Shown piece after piece: positions 31,042-44,988 of a stretch of 64,000 bases of DNA. The position numbers and the translations under genes are program-made. The stretch's first letter is position 1, and each line of letters begins with the position of its first letter. Below the pieces are notes generated by a model. That model made no database searches and had not been told where the DNA came from. It was given only the letters and a program-made list of their open reading frames with translations. Source of the stretch: Pseudomonas morbosilactucae (lineage in GTDB: Bacteria > Pseudomonadota > Gammaproteobacteria > Pseudomonadales > Pseudomonadaceae); contig NZ_JALQCW010000008.1 of assembly GCF_023241715.1 (NCBI RefSeq), forward strand, positions 62,001 to 126,000, read 5' to 3'.

Positions 31042-32937
31042 GTGGTGGATTTCCCTTCCCGTTTTGAAGTGATCGTCATCGGCGGCGGTCATGCCGGTAC
31101 CGAGGCAGCACTTGCATCAGCACGCATGGGGGCAAAAACCCTGTTGCTGACGCATAACGTGGAAACCCTCGGAGCAATGAGCTGCAACCCCGCCATCGGT
31201 GGGATTGGTAAAAGCCATCTGGTCAAGGAAATCGATGCCCTTGGCGGCGCGATGGCCATCGCGACCGATAAAGGCGGTATTCAATTTCGTGTATTGAACA
31301 GTCGCAAAGGCCCAGCCGTACGCGCTACTCGCGCCCAGGCCGACCGCATTCTGTATAAAGCCGCTGTGCGCGAGATCCTCGAGAACCAGCCCAACCTGTG
31401 GATATTTCAACAGGCCGCGGACGACCTGATCGTTGAACAAGACCAAGTGCGCGGCGTGGTTACTCAAATGGGCCTGCGTTTCTTCGCCGAATCCGTGGTG
31501 TTGACCACCGGGACCTTCCTCGGCGGACTTATCCACATTGGGATGCAGAACTATTCTGGCGGCCGCGCCGGCGATCCACCTTCGATCGCCCTGGCTCACC
31601 GCCTGCGGGAGTTGCCTCTACGTGTGGGCCGGCTGAAAACCGGTACCCCGCCACGTATCGACGGCCGTTCTGTGGATTTTTCGGTGATGACCGAACAACC
31701 TGGCGATACACCGATCCCGGTGATGTCGTTCCTGGGCTCGAAAGAACAGCATCCAGCGCAAGTCAGTTGCTGGATTACCCACACCAACGCCCGTACTCAC
31801 GAAATCATCGCGTCCAACCTTGATCGGTCGCCGATGTATTCCGGTGTAATCGAAGGGATCGGCCCGCGCTATTGCCCGTCGATCGAAGACAAGATTCATC
31901 GCTTTGCCGACAAGGAAAGCCACCAGGTGTTTATCGAACCTGAAGGCCTGACCACACACGAGCTGTACCCGAACGGGATATCCACATCCTTGCCGTTCGA
32001 TGTGCAGTTGCAGATCGTGCAATCGATCCGCGGTATGGAAAACGCCCATATCGTGCGTCCGGGCTACGCCATCGAGTACGACTACTTCGATCCGCGCGAC
32101 CTGAAGTACAGCCTGGAAACCAAAGTCATCGGCGGTCTGTTCTTTGCCGGGCAGATCAACGGCACCACCGGTTACGAAGAAGCCGGGGCCCAAGGTTTGC
32201 TGGCCGGCGCCAACGCAGCTTTGCGTGCACAGGGCAAAGACAGCTGGTGCCCGCGGCGCGATGAGGCGTACATCGGCGTGCTGGTGGACGACTTGATTAC
32301 CCTGGGTACCCAAGAACCGTACCGGATGTTCACCTCTCGGGCGGAATACCGTTTGATCCTGCGCGAAGACAACGCTGACCTGCGCTTGACCGAAAAAGGC
32401 CGCGAACTGGGTCTGGTGGATGACGTGCGTTGGGCAGCGTTCTGCAAAAAACGCGAAAGCATTGCCCAGGAAGAGCAGCGTCTGAAATCCACCTGGGTCC
32501 GCCCGGGCACCGAGCAGGGCGATGCGATCGCCGAGAAATTCGGCACGCCGCTGACCCATGAATACAACCTGTTGAATCTGCTGAGCCGTCCGGAAATTGA
32601 CTACGTGGGCCTGGTGGAAGTGACCGGGCAGGGCGCGGAAGACCCACAGGTCGCCGAGCAGGTCGAGATCAAGACCAAATACGCCGGTTACATTGATCGT
32701 CAGCAGGACGAAATTGCTCGTCTGCGGGCCAGCGAGAACACCAAGCTGCCTGTGGATATCGATTACACCGGCATTTCCGGCCTGTCCAAAGAGATCCAGA
32801 GCAAGCTCGGCGCAACGCGTCCCGAGACGCTGGGCCAGGCGTCGCGGATCCCTGGGGTTACACCGGCGGCGATTTCCCTGTTGATGATTCACTTGAAAAA
32901 ACGCGGCGCGGGCCGTCAGTTGGAGCAAAGCGCTTGA
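31042..32937 (+). CDS. mnmG: tRNA uridine-5-carboxymethylaminomethyl modification enzyme MnmG
   Basis: 631 residues from a GTG at 31042 (a second GTG follows directly); ACGAGG lies just upstream. FAD-dependent partner of MnmE. The Rossmann motif [42 protein letters not shown], the second family block [21 protein letters not shown] and the C-terminal helical domain [18 protein letters not shown] are all present. The end overlaps rsmG by four bases. A DnaA box is embedded at 31529-31537. Confidence 0.98.
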   Translation: MVDFPSRFEVIVIGGGHAGTEAALASARMGAKTLLLTHNVETLGAMSCNPAIGGIGKSHLVKEIDALGGAMAIATDKGGIQFRVLNSRKGPAVRATRAQADRILYKAAVREILENQPNLWIFQQAADDLIVEQDQVRGVVTQMGLRFFAESVVLTTGTFLGGLIHIGMQNYSGGRAGDPPSIALAHRLRELPLRVGRLKTGTPPRIDGRSVDFSVMTEQPGDTPIPVMSFLGSKEQHPAQVSCWITHTNARTHEIIASNLDRSPMYSGVIEGIGPRYCPSIEDKIHRFADKESHQVFIEPEGLTTHELYPNGISTSLPFDVQLQIVQSIRGMENAHIVRPGYAIEYDYFDPRDLKYSLETKVIGGLFFAGQINGTTGYEEAGAQGLLAGANAALRAQGKDSWCPRRDEAYIGVLVDDLITLGTQEPYRMFTSRAEYRLILREDNADLRLTEKGRELGLVDDVRWAAFCKKRESIAQEEQRLKSTWVRPGTEQGDAIAEKFGTPLTHEYNLLNLLSRPEIDYVGLVEVTGQGAEDPQVAEQVEIKTKYAGYIDRQQDEIARLRASENTKLPVDIDYTGISGLSKEIQSKLGATRPETLGQASRIPGVTPAAISLLMIHLKKRGAGRQLEQSA

Positions 32938-33578
32938 GTTCGTTGGTTACCGTGCAACATGCCGAAGAGTTATCCACAGGTGCCCGCCAGCTCGGGGTCG
33001 ACCTGAGCGAAGCCCAGCACACGTTGCTGCTGGGTTACCTGGCCCTGTTGGTCAAATGGAACAAGGCGTACAACCTCACGGCGGTGCGCGATCCGGACGA
33101 AATGGTCTCGCGGCATCTGCTGGACAGTTTGAGCGTGATGCCCTTCATCGAAAATGGCCGTTGGCTGGACGTGGGCAGTGGCGGCGGAATGCCTGGTATT
33201 CCCCTGGCGATCCTGTTTCCCGAGTCCCAGGTGACCTGCCTGGACAGCAACGGCAAGAAAACCCGCTTCCTGACCCAGGTCAAACTCGAACTCAAGCTGG
33301 ATAACCTGCAAGTTATCCACAGTCGGGTCGAAGCCTTCCAGCCTGATCAGCCTTTCAACGGGATCATTTCCCGGGCGTTCAGCAGCATGGAGAATTTCAG
33401 CAACTGGACCCGCCACCTCGGCGACCGCGATACACGTTGGCTGGCAATGAAGGGCGTTCATCCCTCGGATGAGCTGGTAGCATTGCCCGCGGACTTCCAC
33501 CTTGATAGCGAACACGCCCTGGCCGTACCCGGTTGCCAAGGCCAACGCCATCTGCTGATACTGCGCCGCACGGCATGA
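32934..33578 (+). CDS. rsmG: 16S rRNA (guanine(527)-N(7))-methyltransferase RsmG
   Basis: 214 residues. It methylates G527 of 16S rRNA; loss gives low-level streptomycin resistance. The start at 32934 is inside the mnmG stop. Family motifs: [26 protein letters not shown], then the SAM-binding [17 protein letters not shown] and the catalytic-face RAFSSMENF. Two DnaA boxes (32970-32978, 33313-33321) are inside the gene. Confidence 0.97.
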   Translation: MSSLVTVQHAEELSTGARQLGVDLSEAQHTLLLGYLALLVKWNKAYNLTAVRDPDEMVSRHLLDSLSVMPFIENGRWLDVGSGGGMPGIPLAILFPESQVTCLDSNGKKTRFLTQVKLELKLDNLQVIHSRVEAFQPDQPFNGIISRAFSSMENFSNWTRHLGDRDTRWLAMKGVHPSDELVALPADFHLDSEHALAVPGCQGQRHLLILRRTA

Positions 33579-33596
33579 TTGGGAACACAAGCAAGA

Positions 33597-34394
33597 ATGG
33601 CTAAGGTATTCGCGATAGCGAACCAAAAAGGTGGCGTGGGCAAGACCACCACCTGCATCAACCTCGCAGCTTCCCTGGTCGCTACCAAGCGCCGGGTGCT
33701 GTTGATCGATCTTGATCCACAGGGCAACGCCACCATGGGTAGCGGTGTGGATAAACACGGCTTGGAAAACTCGGTCTACGACCTGTTGATCGGCGAGTGC
33801 GACCTGGCCCAGGCCATGCACTTCTCGGAGCACGGCGGTTACCAATTGCTGCCGGCCAACCGCGACCTGACCGCGGCGGAAGTGGTTCTGCTGGAAATGC
33901 AGATGAAGGAAAGCCGTCTGCGCAGCGCCCTGGCGCCGATTCGCGAGAACTACGATTACATCTTGATCGACTGCCCGCCGTCGTTGTCGATGCTCACCCT
34001 CAACGCCTTGGTGGCCGCCGATGGGGTAATTATCCCCATGCAGTGCGAGTACTACGCGCTGGAAGGTTTGAGCGACCTTGTGGATAACATCAAGCGCATC
34101 GCTGAATTGCTCAACCCCGAGCTGAAGATCGAGGGCCTGCTGCGGACCATGTTCGACCCGCGCCTGAGCCTGATGAACGATGTTTCGGCGCAGCTCAAGG
34201 AACACTTTGGCGAGCAGCTGTACGACACCGTGATTCCACGCAACATCCGCCTGGCAGAAGCTCCGAGTTACGGCATGCCGGCGTTGGCCTATGACAAACA
34301 ATCCCGTGGCGCGCTGGCCTATCTGGCCCTGGCGGGCGAGATGGTTCGCCGGCAACGGAAAAACTCACGCGCCGCCGCCGCCCTGCCAACTTAA
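33597..34394 (+). CDS. parA: Chromosome partitioning ATPase ParA (Soj)
   Basis: 265 residues from the ATG at 33597 (MAKVFAIANQKGGVGKTTT); six extra in-frame codons upstream are not used. The deviant Walker A KGGVGKTT (Lys11-Thr18), LIDLDPQGNATMGSG and ILIDCPPSLSMLTLNAL mark the MinD/ParA family. ATP-bound dimers coat the nucleoid and pull ParB-parS complexes toward the poles. DnaA boxes occur at 33746-33754 and 34079-34087. It precedes parB by nine bases. Confidence 0.97.
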   Translation: MAKVFAIANQKGGVGKTTTCINLAASLVATKRRVLLIDLDPQGNATMGSGVDKHGLENSVYDLLIGECDLAQAMHFSEHGGYQLLPANRDLTAAEVVLLEMQMKESRLRSALAPIRENYDYILIDCPPSLSMLTLNALVAADGVIIPMQCEYYALEGLSDLVDNIKRIAELLNPELKIEGLLRTMFDPRLSLMNDVSAQLKEHFGEQLYDTVIPRNIRLAEAPSYGMPALAYDKQSRGALAYLALAGEMVRRQRKNSRAAAALPT

Positions 34395-34403
34395 GGAATC
34401 CCC

Positions 34404-35276
34404 ATGGCCGTCAAGAAACGAGGTCTCGGACGTGGACTGGATGCTCTGTTGAGTGGTCCGACCGTCAGCGCCCTGGAAGAACAAGCGGTGCAGGCGGATT
34501 CGCGTGAACTGCAGCACCTGCCCCTGGACCTGATCCAGCGTGGCAAATACCAGCCGCGTCGGGACATGGATCCCCAGGCGCTGGAAGAACTGGCTCAGTC
34601 GATCAGGGCCCAAGGTGTGATGCAGCCCATTGTGGTGCGCCCCATCGGCAGCGGCCGCTTTGAAATCATTGCCGGTGAACGCCGCTGGCGTGCCAGCCAG
34701 CAGGCTGGCCAGGAAACCATTCCGGCCATGGTCCGCGATGTGCCGGATGAAACCGCGATTGCCATGGCGCTGATCGAGAACATCCAGCGCGAAGACCTCA
34801 ACCCGGTGGAAGAAGCCGTGGCCCTGCAGCGTTTGCAGCAGGAGTTCCAGCTGACCCAACAACAAGTGGCTGAGGCAGTGGGCAAGTCGCGGGTGACCGT
34901 GGCCAACCTGTTGCGCCTGATCGCGCTGCCGGAAGTAATCAAGACCATGCTGTCCCATGGCGACCTGGAAATGGGCCATGCCCGTGCCTTGCTCGGCTTG
35001 CCGGAAAATCAGCAGGTGGAAGGGGCGCGACATGTTGTCGCACGAGGGCTGACTGTGCGCCAAACCGAGGCATTGGTTCGCCAGTGGTTGAGTGGCAAAC
35101 CGGAGCCCGTGGAAGCGGCCAAACCCGACCCGGATATCGCTCGCCTCGAACAGCGCCTGGCCGAGCGCCTGGGCTCTGCGGTGCAGATCCGCCACGGCAA
35201 GAAGGGGAAAGGGCAGTTGGTGATTGGCTACAACTCCCTCGATGAGTTGCAGGGCGTCCTCGCACACATCCGCTGA
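34404..35276 (+). CDS. parB: Chromosome partitioning protein ParB (Spo0J)
   Basis: 290 residues. CTP-dependent clamp that loads at parS and spreads. The basic N-terminus KKRGLGRGLDALL is followed by the CTPase domain with VRPIGSGRFEIIAGERRWRAS and IENIQREDLNPVEEA. The helix-turn-helix is LTQQQVAEAVGKSRVTVANLLRL, and the C-terminal dimer domain ends GKGQLVIGYNSLDELQGVLAHI. Two parS sites are present in recF, 12 kb away. It is the last gene before the ATP synthase promoter. Confidence 0.97.
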   Translation: MAVKKRGLGRGLDALLSGPTVSALEEQAVQADSRELQHLPLDLIQRGKYQPRRDMDPQALEELAQSIRAQGVMQPIVVRPIGSGRFEIIAGERRWRASQQAGQETIPAMVRDVPDETAIAMALIENIQREDLNPVEEAVALQRLQQEFQLTQQQVAEAVGKSRVTVANLLRLIALPEVIKTMLSHGDLEMGHARALLGLPENQQVEGARHVVARGLTVRQTEALVRQWLSGKPEPVEAAKPDPDIARLEQRLAERLGSAVQIRHGKKGKGQLVIGYNSLDELQGVLAHIR

Positions 35277-35321
35277 AACATTTCCTCATGTAGCGCGCAG
35301 TCGGAAATCACTACCTGGCAG

Positions 35322-35350
35322 TTGAATAGGGGCTGAACCGCCCCTATACT
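35322..35350 (+). promoter_or_regulatory. Sigma70 promoter of the atp operon
   Basis: TTGAAT (35322-35327), a 17-base spacer and TATACT (35345-35350). The spacer contains AGGGGCTGAACCGCCCCT, an inverted repeat that overlaps the promoter and could bind a regulator. The start of atpI follows 75 bases downstream. Confidence 0.75.
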
Positions 35351-35424
35351 CTGCGCGCATTTTGTCGGCACAAATTATGCCAAGTTATTGAATTCTGGCA
35401 GCCGGCCTTTGAGGAGCAAGAGTG

Positions 35425-36718
<1,294 letters not shown>

Positions 36719-36837
36719 GACCAGTCTCGACTAGTCTGATGTCCCTCTCGGTCAAACGAGAGGGGGCCCGCTTAGGGCTTGATGAAACGATTTGTTTTAC
36801 CGCTTTAAATTAAAAAAACCTAAACCATACGACGTAA

Positions 36838-37110
<273 letters not shown>

Positions 37111-37167
37111 TCACTCGATTATTCGAGTTGATTGGTGTGATGGACAACGAACGAGCGAGGTGTTGGC

Positions 37168-37638
37168 GTGAACATTAATGCAACCCTGATTGGCCAGTCC
37201 GTTGCGTTCTTAATTTTTGTACTGTTCTGCATGAAGTTCATTTGGCCTCCGGTCATTGCTGCTTTGCACGAACGTCAAAAGAAGATCGCGGATGGACTGG
37301 ACGCTGCCAACCGAGCAGCTCGTGACCTGGAACTGGCCCAAGATAAAGCGGGTCAGCAACTTCGCGAAGCTAAGGCTCAGGCAGCTGAAATCATTGAGCA
37401 AGCCAAGAAACGCGGCACTCAGATCGTCGACGAAGCCCGTGAACAGGCTCGTGTCGAAGCTGAACGTGTGAAGGCTCAGGCTCAGGCCGAGATCGAACAG
37501 GAACTGAACGGCGTCAAAGACGCGCTGCGCGCCCAACTGGGCAGCTTGGCGGTCAATGGTGCAGAGAAGATCCTGGGCGCCACAATCGATCAAAACGCGC
37601 ACGCAGAGCTGGTTAACAAACTGGCTGCTGAAATTTAA
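37168..37638 (+). CDS. atpF: ATP synthase F0 subunit b
   Basis: 156 residues from a GTG (37168) preceded by GCGAGGTGTTGGC. An N-terminal transmembrane helix (about 5-25, [24 protein letters not shown]) is followed by a long charged helix forming the dimeric stator stalk, rich in Ala/Glu/Lys/Arg with no Pro until the end. This length and architecture are standard for subunit b. Confidence 0.96.
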   Translation: MNINATLIGQSVAFLIFVLFCMKFIWPPVIAALHERQKKIADGLDAANRAARDLELAQDKAGQQLREAKAQAAEIIEQAKKRGTQIVDEAREQARVEAERVKAQAQAEIEQELNGVKDALRAQLGSLAVNGAEKILGATIDQNAHAELVNKLAAEI

Positions 37639-37650
37639 GCGAGGGCGATC

Positions 37651-38186
37651 ATGGCAGAATTGACCACGTTGGCCCGACCTTACGCTAAGGCGCCTTCGAG
37701 CACGCTCAGGCCCACCAGCAGCTGGCCTCTTGGTCAGCCATGCTCGGCCTGGCTGCAGCGGTGTCACAAGATGACACCATGCAGCGCGTGCTTAAGGCCC
37801 CGCGACTGACGAGCGCAGAAAAGGCCACCACGTTTATCGACGTGTGTGGCGACAAGTTTGATGTCCAGGCACAGAATTTCATTCACGTTGCCGCCGAAAA
37901 CGACCGTCTCCTGCTGTTGCCGGAGATCTCCGCTCTGTTCGACCTGTACAAGGCCGAACAAGAGAAGTCGGTGGATGTGGATGTGACCAGTGCTTTTGCA
38001 TTGAACCAAGAACAGCAAGACAAACTCGCCAAGGTTCTCAGTGCACGGCTCGGCCGGGAAGTGCGCCTGCACGCTGCGGAGGATGCCAGCCTGATTGGTG
38101 GCGTCGTAATCCGCGCCGGCGACCTGGTTATCGATGGCTCGATTCGCGGGAAACTCGCGAACCTTGCCGAAGCATTGAAATCTTGA
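37651..38186 (+). pseudogene. atpH: ATP synthase F1 subunit delta, frameshifted as given
   Basis: Stator subunit joining F1 to the b stalk. The gene begins at 37651 with [14 protein letters not shown], then the frame breaks. AAGGCGCCTTCGAG (37688-37701) is one base short of AAG GCG GCC TTC GAG, and the homologous reading [20 protein letters not shown] continues in another frame to 38186. Joined, the product is 178 residues, the normal size. The rest ([20 protein letters not shown] ... [20 protein letters not shown]) is intact. All other atp genes are intact, so a sequencing indel is likelier than a real mutation. Confidence 0.92.
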
Positions 38187-38207
38187 GTTTGAAGGGGCAG
38201 CAGAGCA

Positions 38208-39752
38208 ATGCAGCAACTCAATCCTTCCGAAATAAGTGAAATTATCAAGGGCCGCATCGACAAGCTCGATGTGACCTCCCAAGCCCGTAACGAAGGCACT
38301 GTCGTCAGCGTATCTGACGGCATCGTGCGGATTCACGGTCTGGCCGACGTTATGTACGGCGAGATGATCGAGTTTCCGGGCGGCGTCTACGGTATGGCCC
38401 TCAACCTTGAGCAAGACTCTGTAGGTGCCGTTGTACTGGGCGCATACACCTCTCTGGCTGAAGGCATGAGCGCCAAGTGCACTGGCCGCATCCTCGAAGT
38501 TCCGGTTGGTAAGGAACTGCTGGGTCGCGTAGTCGACGCACTGGGTAACCCAGTTGACGGCAAAGGTCCGCTGAACAACACCGAGACCGACGCGGTCGAG
38601 AAAGTTGCTCCAGGCGTGATCTGGCGTAAGTCGGTAGACCAGCCTGTACAGACTGGCTACAAGGCTGTCGATGCCATGATCCCAGTCGGCCGTGGCCAGC
38701 GTGAGCTGATCATCGGTGACCGTCAGATCGGTAAAACCGCTCTGGCGATCGACGCGATCATCAACCAGAAAGACAGCGGCATTTTCTGCGTTTACGTAGC
38801 GATCGGTCAGAAACAATCGACCATCGCTAACGTGGTTCGCAAGCTGGAAGAAAACGGCGCCCTGGCCAACACCATCGTTGTGGCCGCCAGTGCTTCCGAA
38901 TCTCCTGCGCTGCAGTTCCTGGCACCGTACTCCGGTTGCACCATGGGCGAATTCTTCCGCGACCGCGGTGAAGACGCGCTGATCGTTTATGACGATCTGT
39001 CCAAGCAAGCAGTGGCTTACCGCCAGATTTCCCTGCTGCTGCGCCGTCCACCAGGCCGTGAAGCTTACCCAGGCGACGTGTTCTATCTCCACTCCCGTCT
39101 GCTGGAGCGCGCATCCCGCGTTTCGGAAGAGTACGTAGAGAAGTTCACCAACGGCGCAGTGACTGGCAAAACCGGTTCCCTGACCGCTCTGCCGATCATC
39201 GAAACCCAGGCTGGCGACGTTTCCGCGTTCGTTCCGACCAACGTGATTTCCATCACCGACGGTCAGATCTTCCTGGAATCGGCCATGTTCAACTCCGGCA
39301 TCCGTCCGGCAGTGAACGCCGGTGTTTCGGTATCCCGTGTAGGTGGCGCCGCTCAGACCAAGATCATCAAGAAGCTCTCCGGTGGTATCCGTACCGCTCT
39401 GGCTCAGTACCGTGAACTGGCGGCATTCGCCCAGTTCGCTTCTGACCTGGACGAAGCGACCCGTAAGCAACTTGAGCATGGTCAGCGCGTTACCGAGCTG
39501 ATGAAGCAGAAGCAATACGCGCCAATGTCGATCGCCGACATGTCGCTGTCGCTGTATGCCGCTGAGCGTGGGTTCCTGACTGACGTCGAAATCGCCAAGG
39601 TCGGCAGCTTTGAACAAGCGCTGATTGCTTACTTCAACCGCGATCACGCCGATTTGATGGCGAAGATCAACGTGAAGGGTGACTTCAATGACGAAATCGA
39701 CGCTGGCCTGAAAGCCGGTATCGAGAAGTTCAAGGCCACCCAAACCTGGTAA
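38208..39752 (+). CDS. atpA: ATP synthase F1 subunit alpha
   Basis: 514 residues. Non-catalytic nucleotide-binding subunit of the F1 head. Walker A is [44 protein letters not shown] is the conserved block with the ATP synthase signature region, and the C-terminal helical bundle ends KATQTW. The GGGGCAGCAGAGCA leader gives a moderate ribosome site. Confidence 0.98.
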   Translation: MQQLNPSEISEIIKGRIDKLDVTSQARNEGTVVSVSDGIVRIHGLADVMYGEMIEFPGGVYGMALNLEQDSVGAVVLGAYTSLAEGMSAKCTGRILEVPVGKELLGRVVDALGNPVDGKGPLNNTETDAVEKVAPGVIWRKSVDQPVQTGYKAVDAMIPVGRGQRELIIGDRQIGKTALAIDAIINQKDSGIFCVYVAIGQKQSTIANVVRKLEENGALANTIVVAASASESPALQFLAPYSGCTMGEFFRDRGEDALIVYDDLSKQAVAYRQISLLLRRPPGREAYPGDVFYLHSRLLERASRVSEEYVEKFTNGAVTGKTGSLTALPIIETQAGDVSAFVPTNVISITDGQIFLESAMFNSGIRPAVNAGVSVSRVGGAAQTKIIKKLSGGIRTALAQYRELAAFAQFASDLDEATRKQLEHGQRVTELMKQKQYAPMSIADMSLSLYAAERGFLTDVEIAKVGSFEQALIAYFNRDHADLMAKINVKGDFNDEIDAGLKAGIEKFKATQTW

Positions 39753-39802
39753 GCCGCAGCGGGAGCCGCAAGGCTCCCGCTTGCTAACCTGATAGGTGTT
39801 AC

Positions 39803-40663
39803 ATGGCAGGCGCAAAAGAGATTCGCAGTAAGATTGCGAGCATCAAAAGCACGCAAAAAATTACCAGCGCCATGGAAAAAGTGGCGGTCAGCAAAATGCG
39901 CAAGGCACAAATGCGCATGGCTGCTAGCCGTCCTTATGCGGAGCGCATCCGCCAGGTTATTGGTCATCTGGCCAACGCCAACCCGGAATATCGTCACCCT
40001 TTCATGATCGACCGTGCTATCAAGCGCGTCGGTTACGTTGTGGTGAGCAGTGACCGTGGTCTGTGTGGTGGCTTGAACACCAACCTGTTCAAGGCCCTGG
40101 TCAAGGACATGGCGGTAAACCGCGAAAACGGCGTCGAGATCGATCTGTGCGTGGTCGGTAGCAAGGGTGCGGCCTTCTTCCGCAACTTCGGCGGTAACGT
40201 CGTTGCAGCTATCAGCCATCTGGGTGAAGAACCGTCGATCAATGACCTGATCGGCAGCGTCAAGGTGATGCTGGATGCTTACCTGGAAGGCCGTATTGAC
40301 CGCCTGTCCGTGGTGTCCAACAAGTTCATCAACACCATGACGCAACAGCCTACCGTGGAGCAGTTGATTCCGCTGGTGGCAACCCCAGAGCAAGAACTCA
40401 AGCACCACTGGGACTACCTCTACGAACCGGATGCCAAGGAGCTGCTCGACGGCTTGATGGTCCGTTACGTGGAGTCGCAGGTCTACCAGGCGGTGGTCGA
40501 GAACAACGCAGCTGAACAAGCGGCGCGGATGATCGCAATGAAGAACGCTACCGACAACGCCGGTGATTTGATCAGCGATTTGCAGCTGATCTACAACAAG
40601 GCGCGTCAGGCTGCGATCACCCAAGAGATCTCGGAAATCGTCGGCGGCGCTGCCGCGGTTTAA
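39803..40663 (+). CDS. atpG: ATP synthase F1 subunit gamma
   Basis: 286 residues. The central rotor shaft. The two long coiled helices are visible as the N-terminal [28 protein letters not shown] and the C-terminal [43 protein letters not shown]. The middle Rossmann-like domain contains [39 protein letters not shown] hairpin lies in the 50-base gap before it. Confidence 0.98.
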   Translation: MAGAKEIRSKIASIKSTQKITSAMEKVAVSKMRKAQMRMAASRPYAERIRQVIGHLANANPEYRHPFMIDRAIKRVGYVVVSSDRGLCGGLNTNLFKALVKDMAVNRENGVEIDLCVVGSKGAAFFRNFGGNVVAAISHLGEEPSINDLIGSVKVMLDAYLEGRIDRLSVVSNKFINTMTQQPTVEQLIPLVATPEQELKHHWDYLYEPDAKELLDGLMVRYVESQVYQAVVENNAAEQAARMIAMKNATDNAGDLISDLQLIYNKARQAAITQEISEIVGGAAAV

Positions 40664-42067
<1,404 letters not shown>

Positions 42068-42111
42068 TCCCGGCGCCCGGCAACGGGCGCTAATCAGGTT
42101 GAGGCAAGCAG

Positions 42112-42537
42112 ATGGCTATGACAGTCCATTGCGATATCGTCAGCGCGGAAGGAGAAATCTTTTCCGGCCTGGTCGAGATGGTGATTGCGCACGGCAGCCT
42201 GGGTGATCTTGGTATCGCTCTGGGTCACGCTCCGCTGATCACTGAACTCAAACCAGGTCCGATCCGCCTGATCAAACAGGGTGGGGAAGCCGAGGTGTAT
42301 TACATCTCCGGTGGGTACCTCGAGGTTCAGCCGAACATGGTCAAGGTTCTTGCCGACACCGTGCAACGTGCTGCCGACCTGGATGAAGCCTCCGCTCAGG
42401 AAGCCGTCAAGGCTGCTGAGAAGGCCCTGAATGAAAAAGGCGCAGATTTCGACTACGGTTCTGCTGCTGCACGTCTGGCCGAGGCCGCAGCTCAGCTGCG
42501 CACCGTCCAGCAGATCCGCAAGAAGTTCGGCGGCTAA
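42112..42537 (+). CDS. atpC: ATP synthase F1 subunit epsilon
   Basis: 141 residues from the ATG at 42112 (GAGG seven bases upstream); a second ATG two codons later is possible. N-terminal beta-sandwich (about 1-88, [41 protein letters not shown]) and C-terminal helical hairpin (about 90-140) that inhibits ATP hydrolysis. Last gene of the operon, followed by a strong terminator. Confidence 0.97.
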   Translation: MAMTVHCDIVSAEGEIFSGLVEMVIAHGSLGDLGIALGHAPLITELKPGPIRLIKQGGEAEVYYISGGYLEVQPNMVKVLADTVQRAADLDEASAQEAVKAAEKALNEKGADFDYGSAAARLAEAAAQLRTVQQIRKKFGG

Positions 42538-42563
42538 GCCGCAAACGTCCTGTGCGATTGATT

Positions 42564-42592
42564 AAAAAGGGTAGCCTCGGCTACCCTTTTTC
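42564..42592 (+). terminator. Intrinsic terminator of the atp operon
   Basis: AAAAAGGGTAGCCTCGGCTACCCTTTTTC: an 8-bp GC stem (GGGTAGCC/GGCTACCC) with a TC loop area and a T-tract, 26 bases after atpC. Confidence 0.93.
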
Positions 42593-42654
42593 TTTTTCTG
42601 CAACATCTCCCCCCTTTGGGTCACAGCCTGACCTCCCAGGATTGGTAGCCAGTC

Positions 42655-44022
42655 ATGTCTCTTGAAATCGTTATCCTCGCCGCCGGTCAAGGCACTCGCA
42701 TGCGTTCGGCCTTGCCTAAGGTGCTTCACCCGGTCGCCGGCAACTCCATGCTTGGTCATGTTATCCACAGCGCCCGGCAACTTGATCCACAGCGCATCCA
42801 TGTGGTCATCGGCCACGGAGCCGATGCCGTGCGCGAACGCCTGGCGGCTGACGATCTGAATTTTGTGCTGCAGGACAAGCAACTCGGCACCGGCCATGCA
42901 GTGGCCCAGGCTGTGCCTTTTATCAGCGCCGACACCGTGCTGATCCTCTACGGCGACGTGCCGCTGATCGAAGTGGACACCCTGCAGCGCTTGCTGCAAA
43001 AGGTCGGCCCCGAACAGCTTGGCCTGCTCACTGTCGAGCTGGACGACCCCACCGGTTATGGCCGCATTGTGCGTGACGCCACCGGCCAAGTGACCGCCAT
43101 CGTCGAGCAGAAAGACGCCAACGATGCCCAGCGCGCCATCACCGAAGGCAACACCGGGATTCTCGCGGTGCCGGCCCAGCGCCTGGGCGACTGGATGAGC
43201 CGCCTGTCCAACAACAACGCCCAGGGCGAGTACTACCTCACCGACGTGATTGCCATGGCCGTTGGCGATGGCCTGGTGGTTGCCACTGAGCAACCCCACG
43301 ACGCCATGGAAGTGCAGGGCGCCAACGATCGCAAGCAACTGGCCGAACTCGAGCGTCACTACCAACTGCGTGCCGCTCGCCGCTTGATGGCCCAGGGCGT
43401 GACCCTGCGTGATCCGTCCCGCTTCGACATTCGGGGTGAGGTCAGTGTGGGGCGCGACGTGATCATCGACATCAACGTGATTCTCGAAGGCCGTGTGGTG
43501 ATCGAGGACGACGTGGTGATCGGTCCGAACTGCGTGATCAAGGACAGCACCCTGGGCAAGGGCGTGGTGATCAAGGCCAACAGCCACATCGACGGCGCGA
43601 TCATGGGCGAGGGCAGCGATGCCGGTCCGTTCGCTCGCCTGCGCCCGGGCAGCGTGCTGGGAGCTCGGGCCCATGTGGGTAACTTTGTCGAGTTGAAGAA
43701 TGCCCACTTGGGCGAAGGCGCCAAGGCTGGTCACCTGACTTACCTCGGGGACGCGGAGATCGGCGCGCGCACCAACATTGGCGCCGGCACCATCACCTGC
43801 AACTACGACGGCGCCAACAAGTACCAGACCACCATTGGCGACGATGTGTTTATCGGCTCCAACAACTCGCTGGTTGCCCCCGTCAGCATTGGCGATGGTT
43901 CAAACACGGCGGCCGGTTCTACCATCAATCAGAATGTGGATAAGTCCCAGTTGGCTGTGGCGCGCGCGCGCCAGCGCAACATCGACGGCTGGAAACGCCC
44001 GGTCAAAATCAAAAAGACCTGA
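42655..44022 (+). CDS. glmU: Bifunctional GlmU: UDP-GlcNAc pyrophosphorylase and GlcN-1-P acetyltransferase
   Basis: 455 residues. It makes UDP-N-acetylglucosamine for peptidoglycan and LPS. The N-terminal uridylyltransferase domain starts [26 protein letters not shown] (the GxGTRM...PK motif), and the second half (about 250-455) is a left-handed beta-helix of hexapeptide repeats ([20 protein letters not shown] ...) with the acetyltransferase site near [10 protein letters not shown]. DnaA boxes at 42761-42769 and 43935-43943 are inside the gene. Confidence 0.98.
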   Translation: MSLEIVILAAGQGTRMRSALPKVLHPVAGNSMLGHVIHSARQLDPQRIHVVIGHGADAVRERLAADDLNFVLQDKQLGTGHAVAQAVPFISADTVLILYGDVPLIEVDTLQRLLQKVGPEQLGLLTVELDDPTGYGRIVRDATGQVTAIVEQKDANDAQRAITEGNTGILAVPAQRLGDWMSRLSNNNAQGEYYLTDVIAMAVGDGLVVATEQPHDAMEVQGANDRKQLAELERHYQLRAARRLMAQGVTLRDPSRFDIRGEVSVGRDVIIDINVILEGRVVIEDDVVIGPNCVIKDSTLGKGVVIKANSHIDGAIMGEGSDAGPFARLRPGSVLGARAHVGNFVELKNAHLGEGAKAGHLTYLGDAEIGARTNIGAGTITCNYDGANKYQTTIGDDVFIGSNNSLVAPVSIGDGSNTAAGSTINQNVDKSQLAVARARQRNIDGWKRPVKIKKT

Positions 44023-44045
44023 GTTATCCACACCCTGCCTGACCT

Positions 44046-44126
44046 GTAGGAGCCGCTTGCCGGCGAAAGCGTCCGAGCATCGCCACCCGGCGGCCTGGCG
44101 TGATCGCCGGCGAGCCGGCTCCTACA
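44046..44126. repeat. REP pair in inverted orientation (REPIN) between glmU and glmR
   Basis: TGTAGGAGCCGCTTGCCGGCGA (44046-44067) and ATCGCCGGCGAGCCGGCTCCTACA (44103-44126) are inverted copies of one REP unit separated by 35 bases. A perfect DnaA box (44024-44032) adjoins it. It matches the Pseudomonas REPIN layout and the element at 2861-2918, though with a different sequence subtype (CCGGCGA instead of CGGGCAA). Confidence 0.88.
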
Positions 44127-44210
44127 TTTTTTGTGTTCGCTGCTTGACGATTTCCTTGCGATAGGTTTTGATTGCTTCCGTTATCTTTCGAATCGAAACT
44201 TAAAGCCACT

Positions 44211-44978
44211 ATGTCGAAACGCAACACACCCCAGCGTCGCCACAATATCCTCGCCTTGCTCAATGAACAGGGCGAAGTGAGCGTTGACGCGTTGGCCAAG
44301 CATTTCGAAACTTCGGAAGTTACGATCCGTAAAGACCTGGCGGCACTCGAAAGCCATGGCCTGCTGCTGCGTCGTTACGGCGGCGCGATCACCATGCCCC
44401 AGGAGCTGGTCAGCGACCTTGGCCAGCCCGTCTCCAAATACAAACAAGCCATCGCCCGTGCGGCGGTCAAACGCATTCGCGAACACGCGCGGATCATCAT
44501 CGACAGTGGCAGTACCACCGCGTCGATGATTCCCGAACTGGGCCAGCAACCCGGCCTGGTGGTCATGACCAACTCGTTGAATGTCGCCAGCGCCTTGAGC
44601 GAACTGGAACACGAACCGGTGTTGCTGATGACCGGTGGCACCTGGGACCCTCATTCCGAGTCGTTCCAGGGCCAAGTGGCCGAGCAGGTTCTGCGTTCCT
44701 ACGATTTCGACCAACTGTTTATCGGTGCCGACGGCATCGATCTGGTGCGCGGGACCACCACCTTCAACGAGCTGCTGGGCTTGAGCCGGGTCATGGCCGA
44801 AGTGGCCCGGGAAGTGGTGGTGATGGTCGAGGCCGACAAGATCGGCCGCAAGATTCCCAACCTGGAGCTGCCTTGGAGCAGTGTCCATACCCTTATTACC
44901 GATGATCGCCTGCCCCTTGAGGCCCGCGACCAGATCCAGGCCCGCGGCATAACTCTGATTTGCGCGGCTGTCAGCTAG
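44211..44978 (+). CDS. glmR: DeoR-family transcriptional regulator of amino-sugar genes
   Basis: 255 residues from the ATG at 44211 ([20 protein letters not shown]); an in-frame start 13 codons upstream lacks support. The N-terminal DeoR helix-turn-helix is [37 protein letters not shown]. The C-terminal sugar-phosphate sensor domain has [36 protein letters not shown] and the DDRLP segment. The same gene between glmU and glmS in P. aeruginosa is called glmR. It ends 10 bases before glmS and probably controls it in response to an amino-sugar phosphate. Confidence 0.88.
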   Translation: MSKRNTPQRRHNILALLNEQGEVSVDALAKHFETSEVTIRKDLAALESHGLLLRRYGGAITMPQELVSDLGQPVSKYKQAIARAAVKRIREHARIIIDSGSTTASMIPELGQQPGLVVMTNSLNVASALSELEHEPVLLMTGGTWDPHSESFQGQVAEQVLRSYDFDQLFIGADGIDLVRGTTTFNELLGLSRVMAEVAREVVVMVEADKIGRKIPNLELPWSSVHTLITDDRLPLEARDQIQARGITLICAAVS

Positions 44979-44988
44979 GAGAAAAACC

